NCBI GenBank assembly: GCA_958510825.1
Contig: OY294047.1
Location: 44,623,365 to 44,687,364, forward strand
Source of the DNA: Brachypterus glaber
Taxonomy: Eukaryota > Arthropoda > Insecta > Coleoptera > Kateretidae
DNA: 64,000 nt
Reading direction: 5' to 3'
The notes under the pieces are model-generated. The model worked only from the letters and a program-made list of their open reading frames with translations, had not been told where the DNA came from and made no database searches. A program made the translations under genes and the position numbers. Numbering within the stretch: the first letter of the stretch is position 1; every line of letters begins with the position of its first letter. This document shows positions 33,270 to 43,942 of this stretch, piece by piece.

Positions 33270-33763
33270 CAAAACTCGACGTTGCTAATTTCCACGAAAA
33301 AATCTGTCGGTCGGTCTCTCTGTCTGGGAATACAAGAATGATTTAAGCAATAGACCACAAAATTTGATAGGCTTTTTAGTTCTCAGCTGGGATTAATTTT
33401 TAGTAAAAATGGGAGTCAACATTATTTTTTGTGGGGTGTGTAATGTTTTCAAAAAAAAAAAAGGACAAAACTAAAATAAAAAGACGCTTTTTCCTCTACT
33501 AGAATGCGTAAGTTTACGTAGGAAAAAGTGGCTTTTACAGCCCAATTCAGGGCCCTTGAGGCATGTAGGTAACTATGCCAACGCTTCTCAGGATAGCTCT
33601 AGAGCTCCACTGGCATTCAGGGGCCCTGAACATAAATGCTCAAGGACAAAATAACAGTTTATAATAGTAACAACAGTGGCCCATGGTACTGCATTACTAG
33701 GCAGCTCCCTATCATCTAAACTATTGTACCCCATTGAGGTAAACTGATACCCAGGGCCGGCCT
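33270..33763. other. spacer
   Basis: GTCGGTCGGTCTCTCTGTCTGG at 33306 resembles stretches in family C and the 2.57-kb element. Otherwise unremarkable. Confidence 0.4.
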
Positions 33764-34122
33764 TTCAAGCCTCAAATTTGGCGCCTCTAGCAAAAGAAAA
33801 AACACCCTAAAATAAAGCTTTGTGCGCCTACAAAAAAAAATGCCCCCCAAAAAATACCACAAAAAAAAGCGTTGTCCCTGACGGTTTCTACCAAACGTGG
33901 CGCCCCTACAAAAAAAATGACGGCGCCCCAAAAAATACCCTAAGACAAAATCTTTGTCCCTGACGGTTTCTACCAAACTTGGAGCCCAAAAAAATACCAA
34001 CAAGAAAAAAAAACTGTGTCCCTGACGGTTTCTACCAAAGTTGGCGCCCTGCAAACAAAATTGGCGCCCACGCCTATGGGGGGGGTAATTACCCCCATTA
34101 CCTCCCCTCATCTACGCCCTTG
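33764..34122. mobile_element. family B MITE, copy 2, with 3 minisatellite units
   Basis: Left part GGCCGGCCTTTCAAGCCTC, GTCCCTGACGG units at 33874, 33957 and 34019, then a G-run and the family end ATCTACGCCCTTG at 34110-34122. The left CAAGGGCG end is missing. Confidence 0.75.
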
Positions 34123-34170
34123 GGTTTATGCACCATTTATACCCGCCCAGACCCGCCATTTTCAGCAGGG

Positions 34171-34205
34171 TGGTGCTATAGTGGTAAAAGTGCTGTATAA
34201 GTCTT
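34171..34205. repeat. seed copy of a segment repeated at 34863
   Basis: TGCTATAGTGGTAAAAGTGC + TGTATAAGTCTTTG is repeated exactly at 34863-34896, linking this point to the tandem array that follows. Confidence 0.75.
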
Positions 34206-34539
34206 TGGGGCAGTATGTAGGCTCAATGTGGGTTTTCCAATGGGCGGCCAACGAACCAATGTTTGATGGCTACTATTAAATGTTTCCGTGTTGTTTGTTC
34301 CCCTCTAGAAGCTAATCTTGTTGACAAATAAGGTTTATATTCTTCTTGATCATACACTTCTCTCGGAAAAAGGTGGGACACTTAAAATTGTTTTGTCTTA
34401 TATTGGATTGACTTATAAATAAAAAAAAATAGATAATTTGAACTACTTTTAAATTTAATTCAGTTTAATTTAGTCTTTGTGGGCCCCAGATGCTCGGGCG
34501 GCCCAAGTTGGGTCCCTATTTTGGGGAGGTGCCACTAAC

Positions 34540-35940
34540 AATAAAGAACTTAAAACGCTCGAAAAAAAATAGATTTGGCAACCGTATTTCTGTATTTATG
34601 ATAATGTTATGTAATTTTTTAATAAAAGGCATTCACATTAAATCATTTAGTCACTTCATTACACTCTGCCGAATGAGGTGGATCTTTCGTGATTTTTTGT
34701 GTGTTTTTAGTTCTTAACAGTGTTAGTGTACGTTTTGTGTTTTTACACTATATCGGATTATTATGAATTGTTTTTCAACCACGAGTATATGTAAGTAATT
34801 TTGATTATTAAGGTACTTATTTCTCATTTCATTTTTATAATAAATAGAAAATTTAGCTTTGTGCTATAGTGGTAAAAGTGCTGTATAAGTCTTTGTGGCG
34901 CGGAAAATTTTTAAATGGGGGAGGGGGGTTACGACAGCTGAAATCTCAAAATTAATCTGCCCAAGTGAGCCCCCATTTTGAGCGATAACACTGCACAAAA
35001 CTTCCTAACATTTATTATAATAAAATCAACAAAGTTATTTCTGACTTATATGATAATGTTATGTAATTTTTTAACAAAAGGCATTCTAAATTTAATCTTG
35101 TTCATTTCATTACAGTCTGCCGAATGAAGTGGATCGTTCCGTGTTTTTTTTTGTGTTTTTAGTTCTGAACGTTATTAGTGTATGTTTTGTGTTTTTACAC
35201 TAACTATATATGGCTTGTCGGACTACTTAGGAATATTTTTTTAACCGCGAGTGTAAGTAATTTTGATTACACTGGTCTAGAAAAAAAAATCTTCTCCAAG
35301 GACTAAACCTATCATGCCTTAAGTATTTTTGTGTGCTGAAACCGAATTTTCAATTTAAAAATCTTTCTACCGCGTAGATTTCGAGTAAATCCCGGTTTTT
35401 ATTAGACATTGGTTATACGTGCCTAAAAAAGTAAACTTTTTCGGATTCATCAGCACACAAAAATACTTAAAGCATGATAGGTTTTGGTCTTTGGAGAATA
35501 TTTTTTTTTCTTTTTTTTAGACCAGTGTTATTAAGATAAATATTTTTTAACTTTGAGCAATTATGAGTAACTTTGGGGAACGGAAAATTTTTAAATGGGG
35601 AGGGGCAGCTGAAATATCGAAATTAAGCTGCAGCTGAGCATGCCCAAGTGGGCCCCCATTTTGAGCGGTATCATTGCACAAAACTTTCTAAAGTTTATTA
35701 TAATAAAATCGGCAACGATAATCCTGACTCATATGATAATGTTATGTAATTTTTTAACGTGCCATTGTAAACTAAATATTTTAGACATTTCATTACAGTC
35801 TGCCGAATAAAGTGGATCGTTTTTGTTTGTTTTTTGTTCTAAACAGTATGTGTATGTTTTGTGTGTTTTTTTATAATACTATAGTGTATTTAGGAATAAT
35901 TTTTAAACCGCGAGTAAATGTAAGTAATTTTAAAACGATT
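34540..35940 (+). repeat. triplicated ~440-bp unit
   Basis: ATGATAATGTTATGTAATTT recurs at 34599, 35050 and 35733, each time followed by CATTTCATTACA, GTCTGCCGAAT(G/A)AAGTGGATC, TTTTTAGTTCT and an ACCGCGAGT...GTAAGTAATTTT end. CGGAAAATTTTTAAATGGGG opens units 2 and 3. The larger second interval is explained by the MITE at 35270. No coding frame is conserved among the units. Confidence 0.85.
35270..35527. mobile_element. hairpin MITE with TTA target duplication in tandem unit 2
   Basis: CACTGGTCTAG ends and long arms (CTCCAAGGACTAAACCTATC). Unit 1 keeps the empty site GATTATTAAG; unit 2 reads GATTA, element, TTATTAAG, so TTA was duplicated. Confidence 0.85.
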
Positions 35941-35957
35941 TTGAACAATTTTTAATT

Positions 35958-36369
35958 ACACAGCCAAACAAAAAAAATGTCAAGTATTTTTTTGGAGACC
36001 ACTGTATTACCGTGTATTTTATAGAGCTGAACCCGAATTTGAGGTCAAAATAGCAACTCATCCGATTAGTTTTGGAGATAAACTCAAAAAATGTTAGGGA
36101 ACGTTCAAGTATTACGTAACGCAAATTTTGATCATTTTAAACACCCCCCCCATGTAACGCTATTTTCATTTACCATTAACATGGGCGTAACACTCCAAAA
36201 TGACCCCCCCCAGGAGCGTACGTAATACTTGAACGTTCCCTTATGCTCGTTTTACTCGAAAATAAGGTTTTTTGAGGTTATCTCCAAAACTAATGAGGTG
36301 CCTCAAAATACATAGGAATAAAATGGTCTCCAAAAAAAAAATCCGGACCTTTTTTTTGTGTGGCTGTGT
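35958..36369. mobile_element. palindromic element interrupted by a family F MITE
   Basis: ACACAGCCAAACAAAAAAAA is inverted as TTTTTTTTGTGTGGCTGTGT. The arms meet at TTTTGGAGATAAACTCAAAA/TTTTTGAGGTTATCTCCAAA, between which the element 36097-36240 sits. Confidence 0.75.
36097..36240. mobile_element. family F short MITE, TTA duplication
   Basis: GGGAACGTTCAAGTATTACG to its complement, TTA at 36094-36096 and 36241-36243. Only about 144 bp, with C-runs inside. Confidence 0.9.
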
Positions 36370-36493
36370 TATTTTGGATTAGAATTTTCATTATTATTAA
36401 ATTTTATTTTTTTTTGGGTTTAATTGTGGACTTGTGAATAAATAAAACAGTTACTTTTTGAAATATTTTTGAATATAGTATTTATTATAAAAG

Positions 36494-36590
36494 GAACGTT
36501 CAAGTATTACGTAACGCAAATTGTAACAAAATTCATACACTTCATACCCCGGTTCTCGCGTTATTATACGTTATAGAAATTTCATATTTT
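36494..36590. mobile_element. family F left half
   Basis: GGAACGTTCAAGTATTACGT through TTTCATATTTTGGC, stopping at the same base as the half copy at 33119-33220. Confidence 0.75.
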
Positions 36591-36734
36591 GGCTTAGTTT
36601 ACACCATAAGTTCTATATTTTAAGTCCAGGTACTTTTTGTCTACCTATCTCTGTTTATAGCATTTTGTAAACAGAGATAGGTAGATAAAAAGTACCTGGA
36701 CTTAAAATATAGTACCCATGGTGTAAACTAAGCC
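36591..36734. mobile_element. nearly perfect 65-bp-stem hairpin
   Basis: GGCTTAGTTTACACCATAAG...GTCCAGGTACTTTTTGTCTA...CTCTGTTTA pairs with its complement ending CTAAGCC (36734). It directly follows the family F half, so it may be the spliced-in loop of another element. Confidence 0.75.
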
Positions 36735-37253
36735 TTTAACGGCGGCTATATTTAAAAGTTTATTTTTAAATTATTTTTTTTACGAGATGACACTACTGGC
36801 GGATCCGTGCACTATAGAATTCTATCAGTCTCATGTATAATTGCGGCAAATAATAAATTTCTATAGCTCACGGAGTCCACCTCATACATTTTTTGTGAAC
36901 TTTTAAATATGGCCGCTGTTAAACTCTTAAATACGGATTAATTTCATATTACTCTTTTTCGAAAAAGTACTTAAAAAAAATAAAAACCTATAAAAACGAA
37001 TTTTTGTTATGCGACCAATATTAAGCCCGATTTGTATAAAAAAAAATCCCATCCGAGAACTCGTTATGTCCTACAGCCGCCAGTCCGATGCTGATTTAAC
37101 GTCCAAAAATGTATTAATAACTTATTAAGTTATTTTATTTAAACTGTTATTTAACTTTGATCTCTGTTATTTTTTAAACTAAATCTTTTTGTTACAGAAC
37201 TACATAAGCTGGAGAAGTCAGTCACATAAACAGAGACAGTACTTGTAAGAAAA
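36735..37253. other. AT-rich spacer
   Basis: No element ends or coding exons recognised. Confidence 0.4.
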
Positions 37254-38199
37254 CCTAGTAGTCCAGTCAAATAACGAAAAATTCCTATGTTAAATTTCAA
37301 TAAATGTACATGGGCTGATACTTTAATGGGTAGTAGTGCATAGTAGCAGAACACTCCTGTTAGTTTTTTTTTGCGTAAGGGATGTCCGCTATCTTAAATT
37401 TTAGGGGTCAGTGCGGTTATCTCGCAAATATGCATCTTACGATAAAAATGCATATAACTAATTTTGTTAAGTAGAAAATTTCCAACAATTTTTGTTTTGA
37501 TATTTTTTTTATTATATTAATAACAATCGAGTTATAAATATTTAAAAAAGGCCATTGTTTTTTTCGATTTTTCAGCCAAATTATTCATCGAAGGATAAAA
37601 GTGGTTATGAGCAAACTTGTAGCTTTTGAAGTATTATATGTTATGCTTTTTCACAAATTTCACAAATTATTCATCGAAGGATAAAAGTGGTTATGAGCAA
37701 ACTTGTAGCTTTTGAAGTATTATATGTTATGCTTTTTCACAAGTATTTTATTACGGTTACAGTGGGCGGTTGCGCCCTCTGTAACCGTACCAAAGTACCT
37801 ATGAAAATTAATAGTATAATAACTTAAAGAGAATTTCGAGAGCTACAAGTTTGCTCATATCGTCCGATGAATAATTTGGCTGAAAAATGGAAAAAACCAA
37901 TTCCACCTCCAACATGACTATTTTTAAATTAACCCTTGTTATTAATATATTAAAAAAATGATCCTTACAAAAATTGTTGGAAATTTCCTCCTTAACAAAA
38001 TTGGTTATATGCATTTTTATCGCTAGATGCATATTAAAGCAACTCACCCCTAAAATTCAAGATATCGGACACCCCTTACGCAAATCATCCAGTGAAAAAC
38101 TGATGTGTTCTTTTACCATCCACTACTACCCTTTAAAGTATCAGCCCGTGTACATTTATTGCAATTTAAATTTATTATTTGACTGGACTATAGGTAATT
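37254..38199. mobile_element. ~0.95-kb foldback with an 86-bp duplication
   Basis: CTAGTAGTCCAGTCAAATAA...CATGGGCTGATACTTTAA (37254) is inverted at 38125-38199, and ATGTCCGCTATCTTAAATTT...TAGGGGT (37381) at 38050-38080. The left arm contains a direct 86-bp duplication (37578 and 37664). The tip is a GC-rich hairpin GGTTACAGTGGGCG / CGCCCTCTGTAACC. Confidence 0.78.
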
Positions 38200-38404
38200 A
38201 ACACTAATATGTTATAGGATATAGGCAAGATCTATGTGAGTTTGTTTTTAACTGCAATGAAAACAACGGAAGTGGAAGTAGTGCTAATAGAAGAGTTGTG
38301 CCCAAAGGCACAGTTAATATAAGGCACAAAAGCAAAATAGTTTGGAATCTAAAACCGCCAAGAGTATAGAGCCTAATATAATAATATTTTTACAGGTATC
38401 ATCA

Positions 38405-38626
38405 ACTGAGGTGACTTCGGACGGAGTAAGTGACTTCGGACATTTTTTCGCAAAATCTTCTGAACCAAAGCACGTGTGTAAAAGTTGTGCGTTTGTGTGT
38501 AAAAGTTATGGAAATGAACCCCACAACTTGAGCACACAACACCACAACTTTTACACACGTGCTTTGGTTCAGAAGATTTTGAGAAAAAGTGTCCGAAGTC
38601 ATCCTACCCCGTCAGAAGTCACCTCG
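38405..38626. mobile_element. palindromic MITE, CTGAGGTGACTTC ends
   Basis: Outer CTGAGGTGACTTCGGACGG / GTCAGAAGTCACCTCGG; inner CTTCTGAACCAAAGCACGTG paired with CACGTGCTTTGGTTCAGAAG. Three overlapping 61-97-residue frames are products of the palindrome. Confidence 0.75.
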
Positions 38627-38639
38627 GTGTTATAAATAT

Positions 38640-39480
38640 TTTTTTACAGTTTAATCAAAAAAGAACATTGTTCTTATTAATGTGTTGTTTGTGTTCTTAT
38701 TTTACACACATATATTTTTTTATATATATTTTTTTCAGGTATTATTTTTTATTTCTGGTATTTTATTTCTTTCAGGTACTATTATTTTCTTTTATGCATT
38801 ATATCACTGGGTTAAAATGATAAGGTTCTATGTTCTATAGAAACCCCATAATGAAGAACTATATTATACAATGTTGGTTTTATTATTTTCTTTTTTTCAG
38901 ATAATGCTATATAATATATAGCCTATATTGTGCATTAGGTATTTTTTGAAAAAAAAAGTGTTCTTAGGTTAAATATTCTAAACATTTATTTTTTTTTTCA
39001 GGTATTAATTACATTATAATGTAATATTAGTTTTTATTTGAAAGTTTACTAGGTATATTAATATTTTTTAATTGTTAAGGATATTGTTTATAATAATTTT
39101 GGTTATATTTATGTATATTTTTTTCAGGATATAAGTGTTTTTTATTTATAATGTTATTATTTTATGTATTTTTTTTTGATATGTTTTATAGGATATTTTC
39201 GTTGGTTATATTTTTTTCAGGTATTTATGTTTTTACAGGTACAAATACAATTTTAATCTACAATCAGATTAAAATTATAGGATAGTTACATATTGTTTTA
39301 TGCAAAAATACGCTAGGTATATTAACTGTAGGTTTTTGGAAGTTTATAGGCCTATAAACATAAATATTAAGGATAATATCCTTAATATAATAACATAGTA
39401 TGTTTTTTAAGGTAGCATGGGGCGTGTAGAATAACCTGGGGTAGACTAATACTAATATATAAATATTATTTATTTCAGAT
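38640..39480 (+). repeat. degenerate T-rich repeats with TTTTCAGGTATT
   Basis: TTTTTTCAGGTATT or close variants occur near 38730, 38769, 38891, 38992, 39122, 39211 and 39231, separated by AT-rich filler. Each looks like a 3' splice site, but no frame follows. Confidence 0.55.
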
Positions 39481-39689
39481 ATATCAGAAAGAAGGATTTA
39501 ATTAAAGTTTTAATTTTTATGTATGTGTTATTTTATTTTTTAGATCTTTGAAGGACAACTTTTACAGACAGTGTAATCAGAACTTGTAAGGTTCCTTAAG
39601 GTAAAATTGACAGCTAGTAACAGTAAGTTTTTTTAAGGTTAAGGTTTTTCTTTCCAGTCAAGCCAAGCCAATTTCCCCCACCCGGGAAA

Positions 39690-39711
39690 CGAACCCGGGT
39701 TGTTGGCATAG
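39690..39711 (-). repeat. CCCGGG hairpin resembling a tRNA T-arm
   Basis: Read on -, ACCCGGGTTCGTTTCCCGGG forms a stem with a TTCGTTT loop. No acceptor, D or anticodon stem fits around it, so this is not a tRNA gene. Confidence 0.4.
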
Positions 39712-39749
39712 TTTCCCCTAGGTTTAATTTAGTATATAGTTAAATAGCC

Positions 39750-39908
39750 AAAATCCGCACCAATTCCCTTAAGGGGGAATGGATAGGCAGGGTTACACGA
39801 ACAGGTAGTCAATATCAGTAAAAATTCCCTCAAGGGGGAATGGATAGGTAGGGTTACACGCGCAGGTTGTCAATATCCGCAAAAATTCCCTCAAGGGGGA
39901 AAGGATAA
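39750..39908 (+). repeat. 61-bp minisatellite, ~2.6 units
   Basis: AATTCCCTYAAGGGGGAAWG recurs at 39762, 39823 and 39884 with GATAGG(C/T)AGGGTTACACG between. Each unit contains a CCCTYAAGGG palindrome. Confidence 0.9.
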
Positions 39909-40926
39909 CCGCGAACAAAAGATAAAGGAACAGACGGACATTTGAGGTGTTCTCTCTGGATGGTCGACTTTTTCCCATACACGCCAGGTATCTCGAAAGA
40001 GAGAGTAGTACCAACCTTGACATCGGTGAGACCGAACTTACAAAGTGGGCAGTTGTCATACAAGGGTTAGGTATATATAGTGTATGTTAAATTGTCGCCT
40101 GACGAGATTATACTCCACGTGTATAGGCCTACTGAGGGATCCTCAGAGGGGAACTGAGGTTTTCTCACTGGGGAACGGCACGTTAACCGTAACGCACCTA
40201 GTGCTTTACCTCCTGGGTGGTGTGGAAAAGAGCACAACTATTCTAGGTAGAGGTGGTAAGTGTAAAGAGTAAAAAAATGTCTATCTGTCTGTCCATCTTT
40301 TTGTCTTATGGTATGTAAACCTTACAATTATAAGTTAACTTTTGAATGTAATATCGGTTTTCAAAAATTCTTTCGCTTTCTAAGCAGATTGAATTTCTTT
40401 ATAAATAATAGTATATTTCCAACCTAATAAGAAAATTAAACATTATATCACCATAGAGTCCCTTTTCAAATTAAACATCAAAATTTTTAGGATTGGCAAT
40501 GCATTTTACCGGGAAAACGCCATGATTGAAACTCTCCTGCATAATACCATTTATGATTAAGCTTTCCTCTAGAGGAAATAAACAACATTTCATTTTATGA
40601 TATTGAACTTTCTGAAATGCAATAGTTGATTATATTGACTCACCATATAGTCCGAAAAACGTATTGCAAATTAAATAAAGTGATTATTTTTCTTAAGCAA
40701 GGGACTTCCCTTATAGAAATTTACGTTAAAACCACTTTACCTAACGTTAGGAGAATGTTTTGTCTGTATCGTTAGGGATCTATTACTAAAACATCGTTTA
40801 TCTAACGTCATAAACCCAATATATTTATACTTTTGGACTTTTCAACCAAATATTTTTTTTCAGTTTAGTCGGCGAGCTGATGACCATTTATTCCTTTTTC
40901 AATTTTTTTTTATGTATTTGGGCCTA
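39909..40926. other. moderately GC-rich stretch then AT-rich spacer
   Basis: 39909-40270 is less AT-rich than average. On - a 69-residue frame contains CPLC and EHLKCP, but it lacks an ATG, runs into the minisatellite and has no splice borders. The remainder has GTTAGGGATCTATTACTAAA-type motifs only. Confidence 0.4.
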
Positions 40927-40978
40927 CGCGTTTATTACACAGTTAATGTCGCACGCGTTTATTACACAGTTAATGTCG
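40927..40978 (+). repeat. 26-bp perfect tandem duplication
   Basis: CGCGTTTATTACACAGTTAA and the next six bases occur twice in a row. Confidence 0.9.
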
Positions 40979-41467
40979 CGATAACCCGAATGTTCGATAC
41001 TCCGAATGAGGCAGTAATCCGAACAATGAAATTCGGACTTCGATTTACCGCAAAATTCAGATTATCCAAAATTTACTTAATTTTGGTATCAAATTAAAGG
41101 TACACTTGGAATTAAAAAAAAAGTACTACATCACTGGACCTGGAGGTACACCAAATTTTTAAAATTTTAGGTGTTTCAAGTGATTTACTGAAATTTTTAG
41201 GGTTATGTACATTGTCAGTGGATTTAAAAACGGTATAAAACACATTCATTTCTCGTAAAATATATTCCTATTTGTACAATTTATAGAAATATATAGAACT
41301 AAAAAATAATAACAGAAATAAAAATATATAATTAATAAAATAACGAAAAGCAATAAGGTACCTTATTTAATAGCAGTTAAAACTTTAAAGGACCACAAAT
41401 CTTCATTCCTATATATTTTAGGTCTGAATCTCTAATTTCTCGACCATTTTCCTTATTAGCCCCAAAA
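40979..41467. other. AT-rich spacer
   Basis: GAATGTTCGATACTCCGAAT-type dyad motifs at 40988; nothing else. Confidence 0.4.
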
Positions 41468-42200
41468 TACAGCCTGTTCCAGAACTCGCGTACCGAAATT
41501 TAAGAGGTGATTCTACATCCAAAAATATGAAAAAAAGTTTCCATAAAGGTTGGTCCGGAAATGAGCCCTAAGGGAGCTACGGCCCTTCGAAGATGACGAA
41601 TGGGGAACAAAAAAAAGCACCAATAAAATTTTAATGCTGCAGGGTGATTCTTCATTTAAAACTGAGCAAAAAAGTATTATACACCAAAACACCTAAATTT
41701 AATATTAAAGGAGTAATAGCCTTTTAAAAAGTAACGTTTTTGGTGGCACAAAATGTTACTTCCTCTTAATTGCATTTTTTTTTGATAACGGTTGCTCCTA
41801 CAGTGTTACACTATATGATATTTTATATGTATTTTTACTCTAGAAATCTATATTTTTTACAACAAATCCAAAAAACATACACATAGAAAAGTTTGGGGCA
41901 AAAATGTTTTAAGCCTCATATATTTTGTCCGTCTGGGCACGCCTCTGGATAAATTAAAAAAATAAATTAACATAAACTTATTGCCCTTATTAATACTAGT
42001 ATACATGCAAAAGCTCGCCGCTCTAGCTTAAACGGTACCCGAGTTATTAATTAAAAACCTTATTTTTATTACAATTTTAAAGGGCCCTAGATCCCTTAGG
42101 GCTCATTTCCGGACCAACCTTTATAGGAACTTTTTTTATATTTTTGGATCTAGAATCACCTCTTAAATTTTGGCATGCCAGTTATGGATCACCCTGTATA
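41468..42200. mobile_element. family M palindromic element, copy 2
   Basis: TACAGCCTGTTCCAGAACTC faces GTTATGGATCACCCTGTA. Inverted arms carry TTTAAGAGGTGATTCTACAT, CCGGAAATGAGCCCTAAGGG and TTAATATTAAAGG-type motifs shared with 23061-23610. Confidence 0.75.
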
Positions 42201-42601
42201 TTGTTATAAATTGATTTTTGTTGCTGAGTTAAGTGTTGCATGTTGACTCATTTGACACAACTATGTACATAGTACACATATGTGTCGAACAAGATGACTA
42301 TTACATTTAGTTTTATATATCTCTGACTTAGTTAGGTCCTGAATTGACTTTAGTGACAAGTTGGATTTAAATGGTACAATTTTTGGGTGTAGTACTTTTT
42401 AAAGATCGCAACTGTACGAGACAGGCAACGCTTGGTTTCATCCAGCGCCGTTCCCTGCATTAGATGGCTCATACCTTTTTTATGCACGCGCAATGTACGA
42501 GCTCTATTAACGCAAGATATGAAGCAAGTATTTTCGCAGGAACTAAGTAATGATAAACGTTATATTAATATTAGACCTAAATGTTAGGTTACCAACGTTA
42601 G
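42201..42601. other. spacer
   Basis: Nothing recognised; ends in an AACGTTAGG motif. Confidence 0.4.
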
Positions 42602-42609
42602 GAATCGGG

Positions 42610-42836
42610 ATGAAGCTGAAGTTTGCAACGTTTTTTTGCAACGAAAATACAAATAGTATATTAAAGTACTAGTTTCATAACATACGTTTTTAGCGCACCA
42701 GTACAAGTTTAGAAAAAAAGCCGCTTGCGGCGAGTTTTCTAAAGTACTACTGCGCTAAAAACGTGTTATAGAATAAGTGCTTTAATATACTATTTGAATT
42801 TTCGTTGCAAAAAAACGTTGCAAACTTCAGCTTCAT
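42610..42836. mobile_element. family A MITE, copy 4, complete, perfect 8-bp TSD
   Basis: ATGAAGCTGAAGTTTGCAAC to its complement, flanked by identical GAATCGGG at 42602-42609 and 42837-42844. Arms pair over almost the whole 227 bp. The best reference copy of the family in the window. Confidence 0.92.
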
Positions 42837-42930
42837 GAATCGGGACATATATTACAAATTATACATTACAACTACGTCGGGATAACGTTCTTCTAATGTA
42901 AAATTTCTACTAGGGATATTTACAAAGACA

Positions 42931-43544
42931 CAAGGGCGTAGATCTTTTTCTTCTATGGGGTGGGGGGTAATACCCACGGCCGGCCTTTCAAGCCTCAAAT
43001 TTGGCGCCTCTAGCAAAAGAAAATACACCCTAAAATAAAGCCTACAAAAAAAATTGCCCCCCAAAAAATGCCATCAAGAAAAAAAGCTTTGTCCCTGACT
43101 GACGGTTTCTACCAAACGTGGCGCCCCTACAAAAAAAATGACGGCGCCCAAAAAAATACCCTAAGACAAAAGCTTTGTCCCTGACGGTTTCTATCAAACT
43201 TGGCGCCCTGCAAACAAAATTGGCGCCCACGCCTATGGGGGGGGGTAATGGGAGATTAGCTCAGCGGTCTAAGGCATTGATATAGCGTTGATACTGAGCT
43301 ATGATCGTGAGTTCAAACCTCACTGGCGCCGATTGCCTTTTTCAGTTAATTAATAATTGAAATTTGGCGAAGGCGTACTCCCTAGATATATTGGTTCGAA
43401 AGTCAATTAAAGCCGGTGGTTCCCTCTACTACTAGCCCACACAAGTCCTGGACAGGGGATGCTTAATTAAGTAGAATAGTACGAGGTTAAAAATAAACAT
43501 AAACATAATTACCCCCATTACCCCCCGCCTCATCTACGCCCTTG
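42931..43544. mobile_element. family B MITE, copy 3, split by a SINE
   Basis: CAAGGGCGTAGAT at 42931 and ATCTACGCCCTTG ending 43544. GGCCGGCCTTTCAAGCC and two GTCCCTGACGG units (about 43101, 43181) lie inside. The SINE at 43250 interrupts the G-run/TAATTACCCCC end that is continuous in copies 1 and 2. Confidence 0.85.
43250..43505 (+). mobile_element. tRNA-headed SINE, copy 2
   Basis: Head GGGAGATTAGCTCAGCGG (A-box region) and B box GTGAGTTCAAACCTCAC at 43307; body as in copy 1; tail AAAAATAAACATAAACA. TAAT on both sides is the likely short target duplication. Confidence 0.85.
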
Positions 43545-43942
43545 ATTTGTACTTTCAGAGGCCAAGGCCTCGAGAGGGTCCGTTCGCACTACACCACTGC
43601 TAAAATTTAGCAGTATATTAATATGAAAAAAATATACCTAATTTAACCATGTGACAGGATTTGTCAAAAGCGTTTTTCCAATGTTAAAACCTAAAGCATT
43701 TTGCTTCTTATTGGGGGCTATAACCACAAAACGTTTACCGCCCTTGTGAATTTATGACGTAAATTCTACTCTAAAACTATAAAATTAAACTTAAAAAGGT
43801 ACTAACTATAAACAGCTTACCAAGTAACCTTGTTTTTGAAGGAATTTACACAGAAATTACAAAAAAAAAAAAAAACAGAAAAACATAACAGATTTAAGGT
43901 TATGTCCGCTTCAAATGTTTATAAATACTACAGCCAACTTAC
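43545..43942. other. spacer
   Basis: Ordinary AT-rich sequence. Confidence 0.4.

Noticed and set aside
34016..34279. 87-residue frame with GGVITPITSPHLRP
   Set aside because: Made of the family B MITE end and the start of the tandem array.
39680..39720. Possible tRNA gene (T-arm-like hairpin)
   Set aside because: Only one stem-loop fits; no acceptor stem, D-arm or anticodon arm.
39854..40063. 69-residue - strand frame with CPLC and EHLKCP
   Set aside because: No ATG, an upstream stop directly before it, no splice acceptor, and it ends in a minisatellite. Two Cys/His pairs alone do not make a zinc finger call.
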